From positions 1-43,852 of the forward strand of contig DUEE01000005.1 of assembly GCA_011170285.1 (NCBI GenBank): 43,852 nt of DNA, in the 5' to 3' direction. Shown here piece by piece: positions 33,964 through 42,953 of the stretch. The stretch comes from Dehalococcoidia bacterium (lineage in GTDB: Bacteria > Chloroflexota > Dehalococcoidia > Dehalococcoidales > W498). The position numbers and the translations under genes were made by a program. The first letter of the stretch is position 1, and each line of letters begins with the position of its first letter. The notes beneath the pieces are model-generated. The model saw nothing but the letters and a program-made list of their open reading frames with translations, did not search any database and was not told the origin of the DNA.

Positions 33964-34809
33964 ATGGATGCGACAATCGGAGGAATAATCGGAGCGGGCA
34001 TTATAGCATTTGGAAGCATAATAGCTAATATAATTCTTGCCCGGTCCCGAGCTCTAGAAAAAGATAAGACGAAGAGCGTGCTAGAAGGAATTACTACAGC
34101 TTTGGAAACGGTTGGAAAAGAGGCTGAAAAAAGGCATGGTTATGGGTATGGCGCAAGGTATGTCAAATCTAAAGCCATAATTGAGGATCTTGAAGGCAAA
34201 ACTCGCATAACAAGAGAATACCACGGAGTTGCAGTTATTGCAGATGAGATGAGGTTGCTTTCCTTTCCTGAAGAGGTTTGGGTAGGTGCTCCAGGGAAAA
34301 TAGTTATCGAACCACATCCGCTCCCTCAGGTAGAGAGACCAAACTTTCGCAAACACATTGGCTTGGTTCCTGAGCAATTTGGCGAGCAACTCTGCAAGTT
34401 TAGGATCGAAGTTGAGGGTGGCTTAACAAAGGCGGACGGCGAGATTGCCTATGGCATCGAATGGACTTGTTCTAGAGCAGCATGTATGACAAAAGAACAA
34501 GCTGTGGAAACATATGCCGGTGACGTTTTCAAAAAAGAGTACTTCTGCTTTGATGTTCGATTTCCTATAGATGAAGCAGAGATAGAAATAGAATTCCCTG
34601 ATGGGTATAATGTGAAAGCCTTTCCGGGGGTCTTTTTAGCAGGCTCTGAAACTTGGCATGACTTGGAACTGCAAAGAATTAAGGAAGGTATTGAGCCAAC
34701 TTCCAGAGGCGCTCGTCTTAAAATAAACAACCCTGAGTTAGGCTACCGCTATCTAATATTTTGGGTACCACTTTCGCGTAGAGAAGTTGAGCAATTAAGG
34801 TCAAAGTAA
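33964..34809 (+). CDS. Membrane-anchored protein of unknown function
   Basis: From ATG 33964 the protein has 281 residues. An N-terminal hydrophobic segment (GGIIGAGIIAFGSIIANIILA) is followed by a charged stretch (KDKTKSVLEGITTALETVGKEAEKRHGYGYG), probably helical. The remaining 200 residues are soluble, rich in beta strands and aromatic residues, and end with an Ig-like or sandwich-like segment (LGYRYLIFWVPLSRREVEQL). Two cysteine clusters are not obvious. I do not recognise the family. The upstream GTG 33898 would overlap a promoter-like -35 box, so I prefer the later start. No partner gene is evident; it stands between proS and the convergent pheT. Confidence 0.6.
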   Translation: MDATIGGIIGAGIIAFGSIIANIILARSRALEKDKTKSVLEGITTALETVGKEAEKRHGYGYGARYVKSKAIIEDLEGKTRITREYHGVAVIADEMRLLSFPEEVWVGAPGKIVIEPHPLPQVERPNFRKHIGLVPEQFGEQLCKFRIEVEGGLTKADGEIAYGIEWTCSRAACMTKEQAVETYAGDVFKKEYFCFDVRFPIDEAEIEIEFPDGYNVKAFPGVFLAGSETWHDLELQRIKEGIEPTSRGARLKINNPELGYRYLIFWVPLSRREVEQLRSK

Positions 34810-34833
34810 AGACTAAAGCAAGCAGAACTTCGT

Positions 34834-37239
34834 TCAGCCGCGCAGAGTAGCGCCAAGCTCACTGGATAGCTTATCCAGGATTTGCCGCTGAACCCTGTTG
34901 ACCTCTTCATCGGTCAGGGTGTGGGTTGTGGATTGGAAGGTGATTCTATAGGCGAGGGATTTCTTGTCCGGTGGTACTTGCTCACCAGCATAGACATCAA
35001 ATATAGCAACCTGATTTACTAATGGGAAGCCCTTAATAATATCCTGAACTCTCTTGTGGGTTATTCCGGTATTAATCACTAGAGCCAAATCCCTAACTGT
35101 GGCAGGAAAGCGGGGTATGGGCTGGAACATCTTATAACTAGTGGTAAAGGGTAGAAGTGCTGTCAGGTCAATTTCAAATAGATAAACAGGTTCATAAACC
35201 TCAAAAGCCTGTCTCACTTTATGGTGTAGCTCACCTATAACGCCCAGTCTATTACCAGCTATAACTAAAGCCGCCTGTTTGCTTGGGTGTAGACTTTCAT
35301 CCGAGCCCTCTTCAAAGCTAGCTTCCACACCTAACTGGCTGAGTAAGCCTTCCATCACCCCCTTAGCATCAAAGAAATCAAGTAAGTCACCCCCACTGTG
35401 CCACGATTTTACCAGTCTAGGTCCGCTTAATATGCCACACAGCACCTCAGTCTCCTCAGGCAAGTCCTGCTGCCGAGGTAGATATACTCTGCCCAGTTCA
35501 AAAAGCCTAATACCACCGTCCTCATATCTCCGATTGGCACAAAGGATAGTTAAAAGGTTAGCTCGTAGATTAGGGCGAAGATACTCCTGGTCAGCGGTCA
35601 TCGGATTAGCCACACGAATGGGCATAGGTTCAAGGGGATGAGGTTCAGGTAGCAGCCTATTCAGCATTTCCAAGCTAGTTAATGAATAGGTAATTACCTC
35701 CTGGAAGGCATAACTGGTGAGGCTACGCCTCACCTTCTTTTTAAGGTTAATGATAGGCTCTGGATTTTGTTTAGGCAGGGGTTGACTGAGCATAGTATCT
35801 GGAATCTTATCATAGCCCGTAATACGAGCTACCTCTTCAATAAGGTCAACCGCCTGATGTATATCGCTTCGCCAATAAGGAGAAGTAACCGAAACCTCTG
35901 ATTTTGAATCACTTGTCTTACAGGCAAAGCCCAGAGAAGTTAGTACGCCTACTATCTGGTCAAGGCTAAATTCAACACCTAAGACCCTGGTTACTTGGCT
36001 AGTTGATAGCAGGATGGGTGCTCGGTCTAATTTGCCCGGATATTCATCAACCAAGCCATTAGCTGCCTCACCACCGGCTAGCCGGATTATCAACTGAGTA
36101 GCTCGTTTTAGGGCTGGTAGAGTAAGTTCGGGGCGAATCCCCCTCTCAAATCGCATACAGGCCTCACTGGGCAAACGCAAGGTTCTACCGGTATAATGAA
36201 TGCTGGCTGGATTGAAATTAGCTGATTCCAGCAGTATTGAGGTAGTCTCTTCACTCACCTCACTATTGGCACCACCCATGACCCCAGCGATAGCTACCGC
36301 CCGCTCTTTATCAGCAATAACCAGCATATCTCCAGAAAGAATCCGCTCAATTCCATCCAGGGTAACTATAGTTTCATTATCGGCGGCACGACGCACAATA
36401 ATTTCTTTACTTCCAATTCGGTTATAGTCAAAGGCGTGCAAGGGCTGCCCATGTTCCAGCATAACATAGTTGGTAACATCAACAATATTATTTATAGGGC
36501 GCATGCCACAAGCTAAAAGTCGCTGCTGCATCCACTTTGGAGATTCAGCTATCTTTACTCCGGTGATTAGGCTAGCGCAGTACCTAGAACATAAATCAGG
36601 AGCCACAATTTCTATTGATATTTGCTGACCTATATGGGATGCCGATTCCTCATAGCTGATCTCAGGCAGATGTAAACCTTGCCCGGTCAGGGCAGCAACA
36701 TCTCTAGCTATTCCAATTATGGACAGGCAATCGGGGCGATTAGGGGTTATCTCCAAGTCAAATATAACATCACCTAAATAATCAGCCAGTGGGGCACCTA
36801 GCGGTGCCTCCGAGGGCAGAAGCATAATTCCTTCATGGCTGTCAGAGATGCCCAACTCCTTCTCCGAGCAAGCCATACCATTAGACACAACACCGCGAAT
36901 CTTAGCTGATTTCAGGCGGGATAACTGCCCGGTATGCCCGTCTATGAGCTGAGCCCCGACATAGGCAAAGGCTACCTTATCACCAACTTTGATATTGGGT
37001 GCTCCAGTAACAACAGTGTGCCGTTCGGTGCCTAAATCTATAGTTGGCAAAGTAAGGCGGTCAGCATTAGGATGAGGGTTAATAGCCACTATTTGACCGA
37101 CAACGATATTCTGCCAATTACCACCAACAACCTGTATTCCCCCGACCTCAATGCCAGCCATTGTCAGTCTGTTGGCTAAATCAGTGGCAGGCAGAGTAAT
37201 ATCTATATATTCCTGAAGCCATTTAAGTGGAACCTTCAT
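34834..37239 (-). CDS. pheT: Phenylalanyl-tRNA synthetase beta subunit
   Basis: The beta subunit of the (alpha-beta)2 enzyme has 801 residues, the standard length. Domains in order: an N-terminal OB-fold tRNA-binding (EMAP-like) domain with GIEVGGIQVVG and NPHPNADRLTLPTIDLG, B3/B4 editing domain (NNIVDVTNYVMLEHGQPLHAFD), B5 domains (TRVLGVEF; SPYWRSDIHQAVDLIEEVARITGYDKIP), a class II-like catalytic core lacking activity, and the C-terminal FDX-ACB domain (RFPATVRDLALVI, SLAYRITFQSTTHTLTDEEV) that binds the tRNA anticodon. It starts four bases after the pheS stop. Confidence 0.97.
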   Translation of the reverse strand: MKVPLKWLQEYIDITLPATDLANRLTMAGIEVGGIQVVGGNWQNIVVGQIVAINPHPNADRLTLPTIDLGTERHTVVTGAPNIKVGDKVAFAYVGAQLIDGHTGQLSRLKSAKIRGVVSNGMACSEKELGISDSHEGIMLLPSEAPLGAPLADYLGDVIFDLEITPNRPDCLSIIGIARDVAALTGQGLHLPEISYEESASHIGQQISIEIVAPDLCSRYCASLITGVKIAESPKWMQQRLLACGMRPINNIVDVTNYVMLEHGQPLHAFDYNRIGSKEIIVRRAADNETIVTLDGIERILSGDMLVIADKERAVAIAGVMGGANSEVSEETTSILLESANFNPASIHYTGRTLRLPSEACMRFERGIRPELTLPALKRATQLIIRLAGGEAANGLVDEYPGKLDRAPILLSTSQVTRVLGVEFSLDQIVGVLTSLGFACKTSDSKSEVSVTSPYWRSDIHQAVDLIEEVARITGYDKIPDTMLSQPLPKQNPEPIINLKKKVRRSLTSYAFQEVITYSLTSLEMLNRLLPEPHPLEPMPIRVANPMTADQEYLRPNLRANLLTILCANRRYEDGGIRLFELGRVYLPRQQDLPEETEVLCGILSGPRLVKSWHSGGDLLDFFDAKGVMEGLLSQLGVEASFEEGSDESLHPSKQAALVIAGNRLGVIGELHHKVRQAFEVYEPVYLFEIDLTALLPFTTSYKMFQPIPRFPATVRDLALVINTGITHKRVQDIIKGFPLVNQVAIFDVYAGEQVPPDKKSLAYRITFQSTTHTLTDEEVNRVQRQILDKLSSELGATLRG

Positions 37240-37243
37240 CTTG

Positions 37244-38284
37244 TCAGAACTGCCTTAAGAACCTGATGTCACTGCTGTAGAATAGTCGGATATCATCAAT
37301 CCCGTAGCGAAGCATAGGCAGACGGTCAATACCCATACCGAAGGCAAAACTGGTATAAATCTCAGGATCAAGACCTCCGCGCTCAAGCACCTGGGGATGA
37401 GTCATACCGGCACCTAATATTTCAATCCAGCCCGAATTACCACATAAGCGGCAACCGGCACCTCTACATACTAAACACTCTATAGCCATCTCAATGCCAG
37501 GCTCAACAAATGGGAAGTAATCGCAGCGGAAGCGCACTTTCCTGTCCTCACCAAAGAAACGACGAGCAAATTCATAGAGTGTACCCTTCACATCAGCCAT
37601 AGTAATTCCTTTATCCACAGCTAAACCGTCAATTTGATAGAACATAGGGGTATGGGTGGCATCACTAGCCTCATAGCGATAAACTTTACCTGGCTCAACT
37701 ACTCTTATCGGGGGCTGCATAGTCTCAATAATCCTAGCCGTTACCGAAGTAGTGTGGGTACGCAGTAGCATAGGTCTTTCACCACTCTCGTTCTCACAAT
37801 CAATCCAGGATGTTGACATGGTATCACGAGCCGGGTGTTCTTTGGGAATGTTCAAGGCCTCAAAATTGTAATAGTCCCACTCCACCTCGGGTCCTTCAAC
37901 TACTTGAAAGCCCATAGAGACAAAGATATCGCATATTTCATATAGTGTTTGAGTAATAGGATGTAAATGACCTGTTGGAAAGGGACGACTAGGCAGGGTA
38001 ATATCAATAACTTTCCTTTTAGCTGATGCTGCTAGCTCTGCCTCACGCAGAACTTGCTCTTTTTGGTCTAAACTATTTTCTAGATTGACCTTAACCTTAT
38101 TGGCATAAGCGCCAACGTTCTTCCTCTCGTTAAGTGGTAGTGTGGATAAGCTACGCAGAATCTTGGTTAGCTCGCTCTTTTTGCCCAAATAACGAACTGG
38201 CCATGATTTCAGTTCCTTAATACTGCTAATGTCTTCTAACTCTTGTAGCGCAGTTGATTTTATTTCTTCGAGCTGTTTTAACAT
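37244..38284 (-). CDS. pheS: Phenylalanyl-tRNA synthetase alpha subunit
   Basis: The catalytic class II subunit has 346 residues. An N-terminal coiled-coil tRNA-binding arm covers about 1-90, with [15 protein letters not shown]. The catalytic core follows with [47 protein letters not shown], motif 2 [24 protein letters not shown], and motif 3 [16 protein letters not shown] zinc-ribbon-like insertion [17 protein letters not shown] occurs about residues 272-288. It is preceded by its own promoter and a terminator hairpin, so transcription is probably attenuated. Confidence 0.97.
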   Translation of the reverse strand: MLKQLEEIKSTALQELEDISSIKELKSWPVRYLGKKSELTKILRSLSTLPLNERKNVGAYANKVKVNLENSLDQKEQVLREAELAASAKRKVIDITLPSRPFPTGHLHPITQTLYEICDIFVSMGFQVVEGPEVEWDYYNFEALNIPKEHPARDTMSTSWIDCENESGERPMLLRTHTTSVTARIIETMQPPIRVVEPGKVYRYEASDATHTPMFYQIDGLAVDKGITMADVKGTLYEFARRFFGEDRKVRFRCDYFPFVEPGIEMAIECLVCRGAGCRLCGNSGWIEILGAGMTHPQVLERGGLDPEIYTSFAFGMGIDRLPMLRYGIDDIRLFYSSDIRFLRQF

Positions 38285-38331
38285 TTCTCGCCCTCAACTC
38301 AACTCAAAAGGTAGATTAACACTCTTACTAC

Positions 38332-38371
38332 TAAAAAGAAGTGCGGCTAGTAATAACTCTAACGCCGCACT
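38332..38371 (-). terminator. Terminator/attenuator in the pheST leader
   Basis: On the minus strand AGTGCGGC (38371-38364) and GCCGCACT (38347-38340) form a perfect 8-bp stem with a 16-base loop, followed directly by TCTTTTT. This is a standard intrinsic terminator. It lies about 13 bases after the expected start of the pheST promoter, so it either attenuates pheST or ends transcription from the rplT side. Confidence 0.7.
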
Positions 38372-38390
38372 CACTGCATAACTGTTTTGC

Positions 38391-38420
38391 ATTATAGGTT
38401 ATTAACAACAAAAGGGTCAA
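38391..38420 (-). promoter_or_regulatory. pheST promoter
   Basis: On the minus strand TTGACC (38420-38415), an 18-base spacer and TATAAT (38396-38391). The expected start near 38384 leaves a 100-base leader containing the terminator hairpin. No T-box consensus is seen in the leader. Confidence 0.65.
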
Positions 38421-38469
38421 TAAAGCAAATAGCTATCGCCTCTAAACCTAGCCTACATATATAACTTGA

Positions 38470-38604
38470 CTATTCGACTGTAAAGGGCACGCTCAACTTT
38501 TCTTTGCCATCTATGTACAAGACTACCTGATAGTCTCCCCTCGGCCATCCATCATAAGGACGGGTCATTGATGTAGAAATATAATGAGTTCCATTCTTTT
38601 TCAT
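38470..38604 (-). CDS. Small protein, probably a remnant of a larger beta-rich domain
   Basis: A 44-residue frame begins at ATG 38604 behind GGGAG. Its second half, GWPRGDYQVVLYIDGKEKLSVPFTVE, has the form of a common C-terminal beta-sandwich ending (GWPxGxYxVxLYxDGxxxxxxxFTV) of larger secreted or membrane proteins. The rest of such a protein is missing, so this may be a decayed fragment that still has a start. The frame is open back to 38670, but that part shows no resemblance and no ribosome binding site. Confidence 0.4.
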   Translation of the reverse strand: MKKNGTHYISTSMTRPYDGWPRGDYQVVLYIDGKEKLSVPFTVE

Positions 38605-38727
38605 CTCATTCTCCCTTTTGTATAACTTTCTACACCCCCTTGTTTTATGTTTTGCTCTATTCTGAACCACCTTGCCTCTATTATCACAGCCTCTCTAACA
38701 GAGTCTCAATAATCTCATGTCTTAGTC

Positions 38728-39081
38728 TTAAATTTTACCTTTGACTATGGTTACCAGATTGGCGAAGGATTCAGGCTCCCTGACTGCCATATCAGCCAGC
38801 ATCTTGCGGTTGATTTCAACCCCGGACTTTTTTAAGCTATCTATGAATTGACCATAGGTGAGACCCTGAGACCTACTAGCCGCATTAACCCGTAAAATCC
38901 ACAGTCGCCTCATGTCGCCTTTTCGCTCTCGGCGGTGAGCATAAGCATAGCTTAACGACTTAAGCATAGACTCATGAGCTCGTCGATAAAGTTTGTGTTT
39001 GGTTGCCCTATGCCCCTTGGTCAAGGCTAGCACCTTCTTATGTCGCTTGTGTGCGGTTACACCCCTCTTTACTCGTGGCAA
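38728..39081 (-). CDS. rplT: 50S ribosomal protein L20
   Basis: L20 binds 23S rRNA early in assembly and in many bacteria represses its own operon (infC-rpmI-rplT). The 117 residues are of normal length: PRVKRGVTAHKRHKKVLALTKGHRATKHKLYRRAHESM and RRLWILRVNAASR are diagnostic. The TTG start follows AGGAGGGA. Last gene of the thrS-infC-rpmI-rplT group. Confidence 0.97.
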   Translation of the reverse strand: MPRVKRGVTAHKRHKKVLALTKGHRATKHKLYRRAHESMLKSLSYAYAHRRERKGDMRRLWILRVNAASRSQGLTYGQFIDSLKKSGVEINRKMLADMAVREPESFANLVTIVKGKI

Positions 39082-39091
39082 AATATCCCTC

Positions 39092-39295
39092 CTACTTTAC
39101 CCCGTAGGGTAAGAGCCTTTTTATCCGAGCCTTATCGCTGGAACTTAAAGGTATTGTTTCATCATAGAGACGCTTAGTCCGTTTTGCTTTTCGGCGACGC
39201 AAATGGCTTTTTCCGCCCTTGGTCCGCATAATTTTGCCGCTGCCTGTTATATGGAAACGGCTCTGTGCCCCTTTATGGGTTTTAATTTTTGGCAT
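39092..39295 (-). CDS. rpmI: 50S ribosomal protein L35
   Basis: The 67-residue basic protein reads [42 protein letters not shown], typical of L35, which lies on the surface of the 50S subunit. Its ATG directly follows the infC stop codon and rplT follows after ten bases, so the three are translated from one message. Confidence 0.96.
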   Translation of the reverse strand: MPKIKTHKGAQSRFHITGSGKIMRTKGGKSHLRRRKAKRTKRLYDETIPLSSSDKARIKRLLPYGVK

Positions 39296-39841
39296 CTAAG
39301 ATTCCTTTATTTCTTCCTTTATTTTAGTTTTTTGAGCAACTACCGGAGACAGGATTATAAACATCCTCTTCCTCTCCATCAATGGTTGCCCATCAACAGA
39401 AGCTGCTTCTTTTACTGACTCTGCCATCCTCTGTAGTAAGTTCCATCCAAGCTGGGGGTGGGTGACCTCACGCCCTCTAAATAATACTGATACTTTAACC
39501 TTGTCCCCACCGGTCAGCAGCTTCCTGACAGACCTAGCCTTAGCCTCAAAATCATGGTTACCAATTTTAGGTCGTAACCTAACTTCCCTCAGCAGAGAAA
39601 TCTTCTGGCTTTTTCTAGCTTCACGCTCCTTCTTAGTTTGCTCATATTTATACTTCCCATAGTCAAGGAGGCGACATACTGTAGGAACTGCATTAGGGGC
39701 AACCTCAACCAGGTCAAAGTTTTGCTTTCTGGCTACCTCTAGTGCCTGATATAAGGGTATAATCCCTAACTGCTCCCCCTTCTCCCCTACGAGGCGAACC
39801 TCTCTGGCTTTAATCCTTTCGTTGACACGCAGCTTCTTAAT
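39296..39841 (-). CDS. infC: Translation initiation factor IF-3 with ATT start codon
   Basis: IF-3 prevents 30S-50S joining and checks the start codon. The frame reads KKLRVNERIKAREVRLVGEKGEQLGIIPLYQALEVARKQNFDLVEVAPNAVPTVCRLLDYGKYKYEQTKKEREARKSQ, then the C-terminal domain with RLRPKIGNHDFEAKARSVRKLL, KVKVSVLFRGREVTHPQLG and a RMFIILSPV end. It is 181 residues, normal length. No ATG, GTG or TTG lies near the family N-terminus; ATT 39841-39839 (or ATA just before) follows GGAGGAGGT and AAGGA. An AUU start for infC is known in E. coli, where IF-3 represses its own message by rejecting it. The stop abuts rpmI. Confidence 0.93.
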   Translation of the reverse strand: MKKLRVNERIKAREVRLVGEKGEQLGIIPLYQALEVARKQNFDLVEVAPNAVPTVCRLLDYGKYKYEQTKKEREARKSQKISLLREVRLRPKIGNHDFEAKARSVRKLLTGGDKVKVSVLFRGREVTHPQLGWNLLQRMAESVKEAASVDGQPLMERKRMFIILSPVVAQKTKIKEEIKES

Positions 39842-39927
39842 TATGTCCTTATTTACCTCCTCCGAGTACGAGTAACTTACAGAAAGGGACTATAGCATAT
39901 TTCCCTAGGCTAATCAAATTATAGACG

Positions 39928-41688
39928 CTATAACCTTAAGTCCTTTACCTTATTTACTATAGCTTGTTTAACAATTTCCTTAAAGCTGTCACAGGGTTGA
40001 GAAGCCAGTTGCTCTCCACTACGCAAACGGACGGAAACGGTGGAAGTAGTTGCCTCTTTATCACCCACTACTAGCATATATGGTATTTTATCAAGCTGCG
40101 CCTGCCGAATTTTGAGGTTTACCCTTTCTGACCGAGCATCAACTTCGGCACGCACCCCCTCACTTTTAAGTTCAGCTTCTAGCCTACGAGCATAGTCCAG
40201 GTGACGGTCAGCCACTGGTATTACCTTTACCTGAAGCGGCGCTAACCACACCGGGAAGGCGCCTCCATAATGTTCAATAAGCGAAGCCACAAACCGTTCC
40301 ATACTACCCAGCAGGGTGCGATGTATCATCACCACCAAGTGTTCTTGGTTATCTTCACCAATGTAGATAACATTGAAGCGCTGGGGAAGGTTAAAATCAA
40401 CCTGAATTGTGGGACCCTGCCATGCCCTTCCTAAAGCGTCCTTAAATTTAATATCTATTTTGGGCCCATAAAATACACCCTCTCCGGGGTCTATTTGATA
40501 GTCCAGCCCTACCCGAGCCAAAGCGTTACCTAAAGTCTCTGTGGCATTTTCCCAGACCTGGATGGTGCCGGAATATTTCTCAGGTCGGGTAGAGAGTAGC
40601 ACCTGGTAATTAGTAAAACCAAAGGTATCTACCATAAAGCGAGCAAAATCTAACACTCCCACAACCTCATCTTCTAACTGGTCAATGCGGCAAAAAATAT
40701 GGGCATCATCTTGGGTGAAGCCCCTGACTCTTGATAGACCATGCAACACGCCAGAGCGTTCATAACGATAAACAGTGCCAAACTCAGCGTAACGCAGTGG
40801 CAACTCCCGGTAGCTATGCAGCCTTGTTTTATAAATTAGGATGTGACCCAAGCAATTCATTGGTCTAATAATATACTCTTGCCCCTCCACCTCCATAGGG
40901 CTATATAAATAATCACGATAAAATTCCCAATGACCGCTGGTTTTCCATAAATCCAGTTTGGCAATATGAGGGGTATATACGATATCATAGCCCCGCTTAA
41001 TAAGTTCTTCGGTCAAGAAGTTCTCAATAACACGGCGTATCACCGCTCCCTTAGGATGCCAGTGAACCAGCCCTGGTCCAGCTTCGTCACGGATACTAAA
41101 TAAATCAAGGTCTCTGCCCAATTTCCTATGGTCACGCTTGGCCGCCTCATCCAGTCTTTCTAGGTATTCCAATAAAGCCTCTTTAGTGTCAAAAGCAACT
41201 CCATATATTCGCTGTAACATAGAGCGGTGCTCATCACCCCTCCAGTAGGCTCCAGCAATACTAACCAGCTTAAAAGCCTTGATTTCACCGGTAGAACTCA
41301 CATGAGGACCGCGGCATAAATCAACGAAAGAACCTTGCTGATATAAGCTAACCTTTTCATCTGCAATTTCATCAATCAATTCCAGTTTGTATAGCTGAGA
41401 GGCAAACAGTCGGCGAGCTTCTTCCTTGGTTACTTCCTGTCTAATAAAAGGCACATTTGAAGCGATTATCTCCTTCATCTTCGCCTCAATAAGCGGTAAA
41501 TCATCGGGAATCAATGAGCGAGGCAAATCAAAATCATAATAAAAGCCATTTTCAATAGTCGGACCAATGCCGAACTTAGCCTGAGGGAAGATGGACTGAA
41601 CCGCCTCTGCCATGACATGAGCTGTTGAGTGCCGCATTATCTCTAATTCTTCACCGTTAGATTGGGCTTGTTCTTTGCTAGAACCCAC
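39928..41688 (-). CDS. thrS: Threonyl-tRNA synthetase without the N-terminal TGS domain
   Basis: ThrS charges tRNA-Thr and removes mischarged serine. The 586 residues start right at the editing domain (EIMRHSTAHVMAEAVQSIFPQAKFGIGPTIENGFYYDFD), with zinc-site motifs HSTAH and the DLCRGPH element. The class II core follows, including RPMNCLGHILIYKTRLHSYRELPLRYAEFGTVYRYERSGVLHGLSRVRGFTQDDAHIFC, and a C-terminal anticodon domain (APLQVKVIPVADRHLDYA). The TGS domain of about 60 residues present in E. coli (642 residues) is absent, as in some other bacteria. The GTG start follows GGGAGGG. The gap to infC is 86 bases. Confidence 0.96.
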   Translation of the reverse strand: MGSSKEQAQSNGEELEIMRHSTAHVMAEAVQSIFPQAKFGIGPTIENGFYYDFDLPRSLIPDDLPLIEAKMKEIIASNVPFIRQEVTKEEARRLFASQLYKLELIDEIADEKVSLYQQGSFVDLCRGPHVSSTGEIKAFKLVSIAGAYWRGDEHRSMLQRIYGVAFDTKEALLEYLERLDEAAKRDHRKLGRDLDLFSIRDEAGPGLVHWHPKGAVIRRVIENFLTEELIKRGYDIVYTPHIAKLDLWKTSGHWEFYRDYLYSPMEVEGQEYIIRPMNCLGHILIYKTRLHSYRELPLRYAEFGTVYRYERSGVLHGLSRVRGFTQDDAHIFCRIDQLEDEVVGVLDFARFMVDTFGFTNYQVLLSTRPEKYSGTIQVWENATETLGNALARVGLDYQIDPGEGVFYGPKIDIKFKDALGRAWQGPTIQVDFNLPQRFNVIYIGEDNQEHLVVMIHRTLLGSMERFVASLIEHYGGAFPVWLAPLQVKVIPVADRHLDYARRLEAELKSEGVRAEVDARSERVNLKIRQAQLDKIPYMLVVGDKEATTSTVSVRLRSGEQLASQPCDSFKEIVKQAIVNKVKDLRL

Positions 41689-41768
41689 TGTTGGAATCCC
41701 TCCCAGTATACTAAATAGAAAACCTATTGATTATACCAGCCACAAGCTACAAGTGCAATTAGTTTAAG

Positions 41769-41798
41769 TTGCCAGATTCACTAGCAAAGCGTTATAAT
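41769..41798 (+). promoter_or_regulatory. Promoter of the MFS transporter gene
   Basis: TTGCCA (41769-41774), 18-base spacer, TATAAT (41793-41798). Transcription should begin near 41805, nine bases before ATG 41814. The TTG that opens the longer reading frame is therefore the -35 box and not a start codon. Confidence 0.65.
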
Positions 41799-41813
41799 GC
41801 TTCAGATACCCAC

Positions 41814-42953
41814 ATGATAAAAAAGGCCTTCCCCGTCCTGTCTCTTTCTATCTTTTCCTCTATGCTAGGTGTTGGGATAATAGCGCCACTGTTACCCCTT
41901 TACGCCGACAATCTGGGAGCTACTGGAATCTGGCTGGGTATAATCTTTAGTGGGTTCTCTATTTCTCGGGCTATATTTCTGCCTATTTTCGGCAGGCTTG
42001 CCGACCGCAGTGGTCGAAAGCTGTTCATCTGTATTGGTCTTCTTTTCTATTCTATCCTTTCGTTAGGCTATATATGGGCCAGTAGCCTCTCTCAGCTAAC
42101 TCTCGTCCGTCTGCTGCATGGTGCTGCTGCTGGTATGATTATCCCTATTGCTCAGGCTTACATTGGTGATATCTCTCCCGTGGGTGAAGAGGGGAAATGG
42201 ATGGGCTACTTCAACGCTGCCTTTTTTACCGGATTTGGCTTTGGTCCTTTAATGGGTGGGGCACTAACTGAGCACTTTGGCATGACTGTTGCCTTCTCCA
42301 CTATGGGTGGTCTTAATTTGCTGGCTTTCCTGCTAGTTACTCTTTTCCTCCCTGAAATTAGACAGAGGAAAACGGCAACAAGCCATCACCTATCCTTTAA
42401 GAAGATGAGCTCCAGCAGCATAGTCAGGGGTATTTTCAGTTTCCGATTATCATTCGCCCTAGGCAGAGGAGCCTTTGCTTGCTTCCTGCCTATTTTCGCA
42501 GCTATGTGTATTGACTTGAGCCCAGCTCTTATAGGAGTCCTGCTAGCAGTTAACATCCTGCTGATGGCACTATTTCAGCCTTTCTCAGGCAAAATCGCTG
42601 ATAGATACAATAGGAGAGCACTGGTTATTACTGGCAGCCTTATCAACTTCACCTTCTTGGCTTTAATTCCTGTGGCGCACAACTTCTGGTATCTATTAGG
42701 GGTGTGTGCCCTCGGCGGTCTTGGTGGTGCCATTTCCATGCCAGCCGCCTCAGCCCTAGTAGTAGATGAAGGCAGAAAATTCGGCATGGGCTCGACTTTT
42801 GCCATTTTTACCCTGGCAATGAGCATTGGTATGGCTGTAGGCTCACTTTCAGGTGGGGTAATAGCAGATTTGTTGAATGTGAACTCGGTGTTCTATTTCG
42901 CAGCCGTTATAGGACTTATTGGAACCAGCCTATTCACCTGGTTTACCAGGTGA
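41814..42953 (+). CDS. Major facilitator superfamily transporter
   Basis: From ATG 41814 the protein has 379 residues with about 12 membrane segments. The MFS loop 2-3 motif appears as GRLADRSGRKLFI (G-x-x-x-D-x-x-G-R-K), with a second, weaker copy GKIADRYNRRALVI after segment 8. GxxxGPxxGG in segment 5 (FTGFGFGPLMGGAL) is typical of the drug/H+ antiporter group, so export is likely, but substrate cannot be read from the sequence. No ribosome binding site is seen and the leader would be under ten bases, so translation may be nearly leaderless. The gene is divergent from thrS. Confidence 0.85.
   Translation: MIKKAFPVLSLSIFSSMLGVGIIAPLLPLYADNLGATGIWLGIIFSGFSISRAIFLPIFGRLADRSGRKLFICIGLLFYSILSLGYIWASSLSQLTLVRLLHGAAAGMIIPIAQAYIGDISPVGEEGKWMGYFNAAFFTGFGFGPLMGGALTEHFGMTVAFSTMGGLNLLAFLLVTLFLPEIRQRKTATSHHLSFKKMSSSSIVRGIFSFRLSFALGRGAFACFLPIFAAMCIDLSPALIGVLLAVNILLMALFQPFSGKIADRYNRRALVITGSLINFTFLALIPVAHNFWYLLGVCALGGLGGAISMPAASALVVDEGRKFGMGSTFAIFTLAMSIGMAVGSLSGGVIADLLNVNSVFYFAAVIGLIGTSLFTWFTR

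Noticed and set aside
38285-38470. T-box riboswitch in front of pheST
   Set aside because: The leader is only about 100 bases and lacks the conserved T-box sequence; a simple hairpin terminator is what is seen.
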